Shown piece after piece: positions 1-6,656 of a DNA stretch of 21,374 nt. Every line of letters starts with the position of its first letter. Positions within the stretch are counted from its first letter, which is position 1. Location: contig CAYQCE010000060.1 of assembly GCA_964415885.1 (NCBI GenBank), positions 1 through 21,374 on the forward strand, read 5' to 3'. The stretch is from CAYQCE01 sp964415885. Lineage in GTDB: Bacteria; Zixibacteria; MSB-5A5; JAABVY01; JAHJOQ01. The position numbers were made by a program, and so were the translations under genes. Below the pieces are notes generated by a model, which did not search any database, had not been told where the DNA came from, and saw nothing but the letters and a program-made list of their open reading frames with translations.

Positions 1-88
1 CCTCAAAGACCTTGCGCTAATCCACCCAAAATCTTAAATTACGAATCTATATTAAGAGAAAGAACAGGTTAGCATACAAGGAGGACAT

Positions 89-1234
89 ATGCCGTACAAC
101 GTTAAGCCCGAGATTCAGCAGCCGATTCGCGATATGGTAGACGAGATAGGCCCGCAGCTCGAAAAGATGGGCCGTGAGGCAGATAGAAAGCCCGATGGTT
201 TTTCACACGAGATATTCAAGCTCCTGGCCGGGAAAGGCCTGGTTGGTTTCAATATGCCGAAGGAGTACGGCGGCGGCGGTCATTCCGCGCTCGAGTACGC
301 CACGATGATCGAGACTATCTCTTACTGGGATCCGCCATCATCCCTGCTCTCCGCGGTCTCGCAGCTCGCCGTCGACCCGATCACCAGAGTCGGCACCGAC
401 GAACAGAAAAAGGCTATCGTACCGAAGGCCGCCAGCGGCGAGATAATCCCCGCGTTTGCGCTCACTGAGCCGAGCGCCGGTTCCGATGCCGCTAACCAGC
501 AGACAGAGATCAAGCCGGATGGCGATGATTATGTCATAAATGGCGAGAAGATTTTCATCATGCATGGTGATGTCGCCCAAGTCGGTGTTGTGTTCGGAAA
601 GATCATCGACGGTGACGAGCGACCGAAGGTCTCCGCGGTTATCGTGGACCTGAAGCAGCAGGGTGTTAAGGCCGCGACTCTAATGCACAAGATGGGCATG
701 AAGTACGCCACCACCGGACGCCTCTGGTTCGAGAATGTGCGCACGCCGAAATCGAACCTTCTCGGTGAACTTGGCAAGGGCTTCAAATATGCCATGATGA
801 CCCTCGATGGCGCCCGTATCGGTATCGCCGCGCAGTCGACCGGTATCGCGCAGCGCGCTCTCGATGAGGCAATCAAGTACGCCAAGGAGCGCCAGCAATT
901 CGGTTCCCCGATTGCCAAGCTGCAGGCTATTCAGTGGATGATCGCGGATATGTCTACCAGGGTCGAGGCCGCGCGTCTGCTGACATACAAGGCCGCCGAG
1001 ATGCAGGACGCCGGCGTCCGTTTCTCGCTCGAAGCCGCACATGCCAAGCTGTTCGGTGCCGAAGCGTCTAATTTCTGCGTTGACCGCGCCATGCAAATCC
1101 ATGGCGGGTACGGATATATCGGCGAATTCTCGATCATCGAGAAGCTCTATCGCGATCAGCGTGTCGCCGAAATCTACGAAGGCACCTCGGAGGTACAGCG
1201 CCTGGTCATCGCAGGGAATGTTCTTAGAGGTTAG
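89..1234 (+). CDS. Acyl-CoA dehydrogenase (short-chain/butyryl type)
   Basis: FAD-dependent enzyme that introduces an alpha,beta double bond into an acyl-CoA thioester and passes electrons to electron-transfer flavoprotein; cytoplasmic, acting in beta-oxidation or branched-chain amino acid breakdown. The 381 residues are the usual length and span the N-terminal helical, middle beta and C-terminal helical domains. The first family signature appears as ALTEPSAGSDA (about residues 127-137) and the second as QIHGGYGYIGE near residue 340. The C-terminal YEGTSE places the catalytic base at Glu364, the position used by short-chain and butyryl-CoA dehydrogenases rather than by isovaleryl-CoA dehydrogenase. 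AAGGAGG at 78-84 supports the start. A strong terminator follows at 1247-1282, so it is probably transcribed separately from the next genes. The exact acyl substrate cannot be read from sequence. Confidence 0.95.
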   Translation: MPYNVKPEIQQPIRDMVDEIGPQLEKMGREADRKPDGFSHEIFKLLAGKGLVGFNMPKEYGGGGHSALEYATMIETISYWDPPSSLLSAVSQLAVDPITRVGTDEQKKAIVPKAASGEIIPAFALTEPSAGSDAANQQTEIKPDGDDYVINGEKIFIMHGDVAQVGVVFGKIIDGDERPKVSAVIVDLKQQGVKAATLMHKMGMKYATTGRLWFENVRTPKSNLLGELGKGFKYAMMTLDGARIGIAAQSTGIAQRALDEAIKYAKERQQFGSPIAKLQAIQWMIADMSTRVEAARLLTYKAAEMQDAGVRFSLEAAHAKLFGAEASNFCVDRAMQIHGGYGYIGEFSIIEKLYRDQRVAEIYEGTSEVQRLVIAGNVLRG

Positions 1235-1246
1235 TTCGCAGTTAAT

Positions 1247-1282
1247 CGCTGCCGGCTCTCGCGGGGTCGGCAGCGTTCTTTT
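1247..1282 (+). terminator. Rho-independent terminator after the acyl-CoA dehydrogenase
   Basis: CGCTGCCG (1247-1254) pairs perfectly with CGGCAGCG (1268-1275). The stem can extend inward by further G-C and G-U pairs, and it is followed by TTCTTTT. It begins 12 bases after the stop codon of the preceding gene and ends about 28 bases before the next start. Confidence 0.85.
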
Positions 1283-1310
1283 GTCCGCATCTACACCAGA
1301 ATGAGAAGAT

Positions 1311-2246
1311 ATGTCCGGATCAGTCGAAGAGATAAAGAGCCATCCTATCACCCGCTATGAGTTCGGTGATTTCGAGATATTCTCGTTCGTCGAAAACCGA
1401 TGTCATTCCGACGGCGGCCTCATGTTCGGCGTGGTGCCCAAGATGCTCTGGTCGCAGAAGATACCCGTCGACGAAAACAACATGATCCCGGTCGACAACA
1501 ATTGTCTTCTGGTCAAGCATCACAGGCACCGTATCCTGATAGACTGCGGACTCGGAGATGTGATCTCCGACAAGGAGCGGAAGATGTACGGCTGCAAGAC
1601 TCCGACTCGAATCGAGGAGTGCCTGGATCGAATCGGCCTCTCCCCCGACATGCTGACCCTCGTGATACCGACACATCTGCACCTCGATCATGTCGGCGGA
1701 GCATTCAACCAGGAGGGCGACGACGTCGTGCCAAGGTTTCCGCACGCCCGTCATGCTGTGCGGCGTCTCGAATGGGAATCGGCGATGAACCCGGATTCAC
1801 GATCCGCTGCGGCATACCCGACCCAGCGTTTAATGGCGCTCGACAATGCGGGACTGATCTATCAGTTCGAGGGTGATGTCGAACTCGCTCCGGGAATATG
1901 GAGCGTGCGGACCGGCGGGCACACTGCCGGGCACAGCGCTGTCATAATAACAGATGGTGAGCACTCCGTCTTTTTTGCGGCGGATCTCATCCCGACATCG
2001 ATCCATCTACGACCGGAGTACATAGCTGCCGCAGACCTGTTCCCGCTCGAAACGCTCGATCACAAAAAGAGATTCTACGATAAGATCGCCGATGGCGACT
2101 GGGTTCTGGCATTTGACCATGATATAGAATACAAGTTTGCGCGAGTTAAACCGGACGGCAGGACATTCCACATCGAGAAAGTCGGCGAACCGTTTCTGGC
2201 AGCCATATCAAGCTGTCGTGACAACCTGAAGGATGAGGCTGAATAA
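1311..2246 (+). CDS. Metallo-beta-lactamase-fold metal-dependent hydrolase
   Basis: Soluble MBL-superfamily hydrolase with an apparently intact two-metal site. H122-x-H124-x-D126-H127 lies in THLHLDHVGG, H204 in GGHTAGH, D225 in the FFAADL strand and H270 near the C-terminus. At 311 residues it is the size of stand-alone MBL hydrolases such as lactonases, glyoxalase-II-like thioesterases and related esterases, and the sequence does not say which. No signal peptide is visible. Its stop codon (2244-2246) is separated from the best start of the carboxyltransferase gene by a single base, so the two are very probably co-transcribed and translationally coupled. A thioesterase or lactonase role in acyl-CoA metabolism is only a guess from this context. 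The ribosome-binding site is weak (GAGAAG just upstream). Confidence 0.88.
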   Translation: MSGSVEEIKSHPITRYEFGDFEIFSFVENRCHSDGGLMFGVVPKMLWSQKIPVDENNMIPVDNNCLLVKHHRHRILIDCGLGDVISDKERKMYGCKTPTRIEECLDRIGLSPDMLTLVIPTHLHLDHVGGAFNQEGDDVVPRFPHARHAVRRLEWESAMNPDSRSAAAYPTQRLMALDNAGLIYQFEGDVELAPGIWSVRTGGHTAGHSAVIITDGEHSVFFAADLIPTSIHLRPEYIAAADLFPLETLDHKKRFYDKIADGDWVLAFDHDIEYKFARVKPDGRTFHIEKVGEPFLAAISSCRDNLKDEAE

Positions 2247-2247
2247 G

Positions 2248-3798
2248 ATGTCGATTGAAGAACAACTCGAGAGACTGAAACAGAAACAGGCCGAGGCAAA
2301 ACTCGGCGGCGGTGAAAAGCGTATCGAGGCGCAGCACGAGAAGGGCAAATTGACCGCGCGGGAGCGGCTTGATCTCCTGCTCGACAAGGGCTCGTTCGAA
2401 GAATTCGATATGTTTGTCACGCACAGATCGCATGACTTCGGACTCCAGAGTAAGAAGTACCCCGGCGACGGCGTCGTCACCGGCTGCGGCCTCATCAACA
2501 ATCGTATCACGTTCGTCTTCTCACAGGACTTCACCGTATTCGGCGGCTCGCTGGCAGAGGCACATGCTGAGAAGATCTGCAAGATCATGGATATGGCGAT
2601 GAAAGTCGGCGCGCCCGTCGTGGGCCTCAATGATTCCGGCGGCGCCCGCATCCAGGAGGGTGTTGTATCACTCGGCGGATACGCTGACATCTTCCTCCGA
2701 AACACGCTCGCCTCGGGAGTCGTCCCGCAGATTTCGGTCGTGCTCGGACCGTGTGCAGGTGGAGCGGTCTACTCCCCCGCTATCACCGACTTCATTCTAA
2801 TGACCAAGGGAACGTCATACATGTTCGTGACAGGCCCGAACGTTGTGAAGACCGTAACACATGAAGAGGTGACATACGAGGAGCTCGGCGGCGCAATGAC
2901 ACACGCCACAAAATCCGGTGTCGCGCATCTCGTCGGCAACAACGAGGCCGAGACTCTCATGCTGACGCGCAAGCTGCTCGAGTATATGCCGCAGAACAAT
3001 CTCGATGATCCGCCATATAAGGAGACAAGCGACAGTCCCGGCCGGATGGATCCAGAGCTGAATCATGTCGTGCCGGATAACCCGAACAAGCCGTACGATA
3101 TCAAGGATGTAATCACACGGGTCGTCGATGACCGTGAATTCTTCGAGATTATGCCCGACTGGGCTGAAAATATCGTGATCGGTTTCGCGCGCCTCGGCGG
3201 GAGATCAATCGGCATCATCGCCAATCAACCCGCTGCACTGGCGGGAGTGCTCGATATTAACTCATCCGACAAGGCGGGACGGTTCATTCGTTTCTGCGAC
3301 TCGTTCAACATCCCGATCATCACATTCGAGGACGTTCCCGGTTTCCTTCCCGGCACCACGCAGGAGTTCGGCGGGATTATCCGTCACGGTGCAAAGCTGC
3401 TTTACGCATACTGCGAGGCTACTGTGCCAAAGATCACGGTTATCACGCGCAAGGCATACGGTGGCGCGTACGACGTTATGAACTCAAAGCATGTTCGCGG
3501 AGATATGAACTACGGGTGGCCGACGGCCGAGATCGCGGTGATGGGCCCCAAGGGCGCAGCTGAGATCATATTCAAGAAGGAAATCTCGACGGCGGACGAC
3601 CCGAAAAAGATGCTCGAGCAAAAAGAGACCGAGTTCCGTGAGATGTTCGCGAATCCGTACCTCGCGGCTGAGCGCGGTTATCTTGATGATGTCATCGAGC
3701 CGAAGACCACACGCCCGCGTCTGATCCGCGCGCTGAATATGCTCGAAACCAAGCGCGACACCAACCCACCGAAGAAACACGGGAATATACCGTTGTAG
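2248..3798 (+). CDS. pccB: Propionyl-CoA/acyl-CoA carboxylase, carboxyltransferase (beta) subunit
   Basis: Transfers carboxyl from carboxybiotin to an acyl-CoA, most likely propionyl-CoA giving methylmalonyl-CoA. The two crotonase-fold halves are clear. The N-half has NDSGGARIQEG and GPCAGGAVYSPA. The C-half has EDVPGFLPGTTQEFGG and RKAYGGAYDVM. Asp409 in GGAYDVM is the position reported to separate propionyl-CoA carboxylases (Asp) from acetyl-CoA carboxylases (Ile) in the Streptomyces enzymes, which supports propionyl-CoA. An in-frame ATG at 2233 overlaps the previous gene. I prefer ATG 2248 because it starts the typical MSIEEQLERL N-terminus and sits behind the purine-rich AAGGATGAGG at 2229-2238. 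That gives 516 residues, normal for the family. The biotin carboxylase/biotin carrier subunit is not in the window. The mutase B12 subunit at 14676 would act further down the same pathway. Confidence 0.93.
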   Translation: MSIEEQLERLKQKQAEAKLGGGEKRIEAQHEKGKLTARERLDLLLDKGSFEEFDMFVTHRSHDFGLQSKKYPGDGVVTGCGLINNRITFVFSQDFTVFGGSLAEAHAEKICKIMDMAMKVGAPVVGLNDSGGARIQEGVVSLGGYADIFLRNTLASGVVPQISVVLGPCAGGAVYSPAITDFILMTKGTSYMFVTGPNVVKTVTHEEVTYEELGGAMTHATKSGVAHLVGNNEAETLMLTRKLLEYMPQNNLDDPPYKETSDSPGRMDPELNHVVPDNPNKPYDIKDVITRVVDDREFFEIMPDWAENIVIGFARLGGRSIGIIANQPAALAGVLDINSSDKAGRFIRFCDSFNIPIITFEDVPGFLPGTTQEFGGIIRHGAKLLYAYCEATVPKITVITRKAYGGAYDVMNSKHVRGDMNYGWPTAEIAVMGPKGAAEIIFKKEISTADDPKKMLEQKETEFREMFANPYLAAERGYLDDVIEPKTTRPRLIRALNMLETKRDTNPPKKHGNIPL

Positions 3799-3876
3799 GG
3801 GTGGCTTGGGGCGTCAGTTCACAAGCCCGCAAGCGGGATCAGGAACTGACGCAACGAGTGAAACGTGCATCCACCC
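3799..3876. repeat. Nested inverted repeat after the carboxyltransferase gene
   Basis: GCGTCAGTTC (3811-3820) and GAACTGACGC (3843-3852) are perfect 10-bp inverted arms. Inside them CCCGC (3826-3830) and GCGGG (3833-3837) form a second palindrome. Outside, GGGTGG (3799-3804) can pair with CCACCC (3871-3876). It begins directly after the stop codon. There is no T-run after the 10-bp arms, so a simple intrinsic terminator is not the best reading. It could be a dispersed palindromic (REP-like) element or a processing/termination structure. Confidence 0.6.
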
Positions 3877-4095
3877 TAACCGGTTATCGGACATAAAGCA
3901 ATATAAACGTGTACTCAAGTTCCGTTCTGAGACGCCGATACACATGATGAGGCTCTCACGATGCATACGAGCTCGCGAGAGGCGCTTCAGTCGCGAAACT
4001 CATTGCACAACGATTGGCCTACTAACACACGACACATGGAACAAGGGTCCAAAGTGCCCAATCTGGGTCAACATATACCGGGGCAGGAGCCTCGC
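3877..4095. other. Intergenic leader before the PocR hybrid kinase
   Basis: About 220 bases in which I see no convincing gene. Short open frames here (including an in-frame upward extension of the kinase from 3961) have compositions unlike proteins, no Shine-Dalgarno and no recognisable motif. TATAAA occurs at about 3902 but has no well-placed -35 partner, so I do not call a promoter. Confidence 0.5.
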
Positions 4096-6576
4096 ATGCA
4101 GAACACGAAAAACCGACCTGGTGAGTATAGACTGACCGAGTATTTCGATCTGGACAACCTCCAGAGACTTCAGGATTCATTATCAAACGCTACCAATACA
4201 GCCTCGATCATAGCCGACCCAAGCGGCAATTCCATTACACGCCCGAGCAATTTCAGACGTATCTGCGAGATCGTCCGATCTACTCCCGAAGGTGCGAAGC
4301 GCTGCGGTCTCTCGGATGTGATCCGCAATAAGAAAGCCGCGCTCTCGATCGAGCCGGTATACCATCGTTGCCGAAGCTGCGGATTAATGGACGCCTCGGC
4401 TCCTATCCTCATCGGCGATGATGTGGTGGCCAACTGGCTTCTGGGACAGTGCCGCGTAGGTGATATTTCCTGCCAATGGATCGAAGAATACGCTAAAGAG
4501 ATCGGCGCAGATATAGACGAGATGCTCTCGGCACTCGCCAAAGTTCCGGAGATGACGATAGAGCAATTCGAATCGGTGCTGGAACTCCTCGGTGCGATTA
4601 CAAATGAGATATCACAACAGGCTCATAGAAATCAGCTCCTCTCGAGGGAGATAGCCTTGCGGAAACGTGTCGAGGATGAGCTTAGTTCGAGCGAACACAG
4701 GTTTCGAAAGATAGTCGAAACAACACCTCTCGGAATCCACATGTATCGTCTTGAGGACGACAATCAGTTGATTTTTGAGGGCGCAAACCTCGCCGCAGAC
4801 AGGATTCTCGGTGTGAAGAACCAGGAGTTCGTCGGGAAAACGATCGAAGAGGCTTTCCCACCAATTAAAGCCACCGAGATTCCGAACGCCTACCGCAAGG
4901 CGGCTGCCGAGGGGAAGACCTTCCACTCCGAACAGATCGAGTACGAACATGATCAGATCAAGGGAGCGTACAAGGTTACAGCATTTCAGACTGCCCCGGG
5001 ACGAGTCGCGGCGCTCTTCGATGACATAACCGAACGTAAGCGGGCGGAAGCGATGCTTCGAGACTCTGAGAGAAGATACCGTGAACTCGTCGATACGGTT
5101 ATGGAGGGCGTTGGAATCACGGATCTCACAGGGGGGCTCGTCTACGTCAATCGCGCCGCCGCAGAGATGATTGGGTTGGAAGATCCGGAAAAGCTGCTCT
5201 CGAAAAGCATCTTCGATCTGTTTCCAAAGCGCGAGCACGAAAAAATCAAGTCGAAGATGAAGGAACGAAGCCGTGGAGCCCGCTCCAGCTATGAGCTGGA
5301 GGTTGATTTGGATGACGGAACGACGAAATGCGTTCTCGTTTCAGCATCTCCCCGACTCGATCAAGACGGCAACCACATTGGAAGCGTTGCGACGCTTCTG
5401 GATATCACTGAAACCAAACGCCTTCAAAAGCAGTCGGAGAGAGCAGCTCGGCTCGAGGCGGCCGGACGAATTGCTGCACAGGTCGCGCATGATTTTAACA
5501 ACTTGCTCGGGCCGCTCCTGTCTTACCCGGCCCTTTTGAGAGAGTATGTCGAAGGCAATGCAGACGCGTCTGCTATGCTGTCCGATATTCAATCTGCGGC
5601 CAGCAGAATTGCAGATATCAATAATGATCTGTTGTCTCTCGGCAGACGCGAGACCAAATCCCGGGATATCGTCGATCTGAAATCTCTGGCGGATGAGACA
5701 TTGCGACATCTGACCGACATCCCGGAGAACATCCGGATAAAGAACTACGCCGATCCTCGCGTCTCACGGGTAGCCGGCTCAAAATCCCAGCTATTCCGCG
5801 TTCTATCCAACTTGATATACAACGCCGCGGACTCTCTCGAAAGTGGAGGAAAGATATTCATCGATGCGAAGGACGTCACTATTGCCGACCACAAACATGG
5901 AATCGAGAGCATTCCGCCTGGACCGTTCGTAGCGCTGTCAGTACGAGACAGCGGCCCGGGCATTCCGGAGGAGATTCTTCCGCGTATATTCGAGCCGTTC
6001 TTCACAACCAAATCATCAGATTCCCGAAGAGGTACCGGCCTCGGACTATCGGTCGTGCATGCGCTCGTAAAGGACCACGGCGGCTATATAGACTGTACTA
6101 CTGCAATTGGTGAGGGAACCTGCTTCACTGTCTATCTTCCGCAGGCCGGTTCGAAGTCTCGGGTAGCGGTTGCCGACAGTTCCTGCACGGGCTCAGAGCG
6201 CGTACTCGTCGTGGATGATGAACCGGAGCAGCGGAGCCTTATGAAGAAAACGCTCGAAAGATACGGCTATTCCGTGAGGTGCGCTCAGAGCGGAGAGATG
6301 GCGGTCAAGCTCGCGGATGAATTCGCACCAGACATACTCGTCCTCGATATGATGATGAAACCGGGAATCGATGGCGCCGAAACATACAGATTGGTGCGCG
6401 AGCATATTCCGGAAGTAAGAGCGATAGTTGTCTCCGGCTATGCAGACTCCGACTCTGTTGAGAGAGCGCGTTCCGAAGGCATCGAGTTCATCCTGAGAAA
6501 ACCCGTGTCACCGTCGAAGCTGTTGCGAGCTCTGCGACTTGCACTCAACGCTAAACCTGAGGATGTCCTGAGGTAA
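4096..6576 (+). CDS. Hybrid sensor histidine kinase: PocR-PAS-PAS-HisKA-HATPase-REC
   Basis: Cytoplasmic hybrid kinase of 826 residues with no transmembrane segments. Residues about 17-185 match a PocR sensory domain, with spaced cysteines, CRSCGLMDASAPI and a later LLGQCRVG. Two PAS domains follow, beginning at SSEHRFRKIVE (about 198) and DSERRYRELVD (about 324). Phosphoacceptor His465 lies in VAHDFNNLLG. The ATPase domain has N-box Asn572/Asn576, G1 DSGPGI (618-623) and G2 GTGLGLS (646-652). The receiver has acidic D707-D708, phosphoacceptor Asp751, Ser780 and Lys802. I chose ATG 4096 over an upstream in-frame ATG at 3961 because AGGAG sits at 4085-4089, six bases before it, and the upstream 45 codons look non-coding. 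There is no DNA-binding output domain and no adjacent response regulator, so its target is unknown. PocR domains bind small hydrophobic compounds in characterised regulators; the ligand here is not known. Confidence 0.92.
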   Translation: MQNTKNRPGEYRLTEYFDLDNLQRLQDSLSNATNTASIIADPSGNSITRPSNFRRICEIVRSTPEGAKRCGLSDVIRNKKAALSIEPVYHRCRSCGLMDASAPILIGDDVVANWLLGQCRVGDISCQWIEEYAKEIGADIDEMLSALAKVPEMTIEQFESVLELLGAITNEISQQAHRNQLLSREIALRKRVEDELSSSEHRFRKIVETTPLGIHMYRLEDDNQLIFEGANLAADRILGVKNQEFVGKTIEEAFPPIKATEIPNAYRKAAAEGKTFHSEQIEYEHDQIKGAYKVTAFQTAPGRVAALFDDITERKRAEAMLRDSERRYRELVDTVMEGVGITDLTGGLVYVNRAAAEMIGLEDPEKLLSKSIFDLFPKREHEKIKSKMKERSRGARSSYELEVDLDDGTTKCVLVSASPRLDQDGNHIGSVATLLDITETKRLQKQSERAARLEAAGRIAAQVAHDFNNLLGPLLSYPALLREYVEGNADASAMLSDIQSAASRIADINNDLLSLGRRETKSRDIVDLKSLADETLRHLTDIPENIRIKNYADPRVSRVAGSKSQLFRVLSNLIYNAADSLESGGKIFIDAKDVTIADHKHGIESIPPGPFVALSVRDSGPGIPEEILPRIFEPFFTTKSSDSRRGTGLGLSVVHALVKDHGGYIDCTTAIGEGTCFTVYLPQAGSKSRVAVADSSCTGSERVLVVDDEPEQRSLMKKTLERYGYSVRCAQSGEMAVKLADEFAPDILVLDMMMKPGIDGAETYRLVREHIPEVRAIVVSGYADSDSVERARSEGIEFILRKPVSPSKLLRALRLALNAKPEDVLR

Positions 6577-6606
6577 GCGCTCGCTCATCCGAATCCAAGC
6601 GAAAAC

Positions 6607-6631
6607 GGCGCCTGCACTCAGTGCAGACGCC
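6607..6631 (-). terminator. Hairpin terminator between convergent genes
   Basis: GGCG-C-CTGCAC (6607-6617), loop TCA, GTGCAG-A-CGCC (6621-6631): a ten-pair stem with one internal mismatch. Read on the minus strand it is followed by GTTTTCG, so it fits an intrinsic terminator for the TSP3/dockerin gene ending at 6657. It also lies 30 bases past the kinase stop codon and could serve both directions. Confidence 0.7.
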
Positions 6632-6656
6632 ATCTCCAAATGCGCGTTTCCGTGCC

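Noticed and set aside
680..1351. 223-codon minus-strand open frame
   Set aside because: Shadow of the acyl-CoA dehydrogenase gene and its terminator; no recognisable protein features.
3961..4095. Longer start of the PocR hybrid kinase
   Set aside because: The 45 extra residues are low-quality sequence with no domain match, while ATG 4096 has AGGAG six bases upstream.
3806..4135. 109-codon plus-strand open frame after the carboxyltransferase
   Set aside because: It starts inside the nested palindrome, overlaps the kinase start in another frame, and has no motif or ribosome-binding site.
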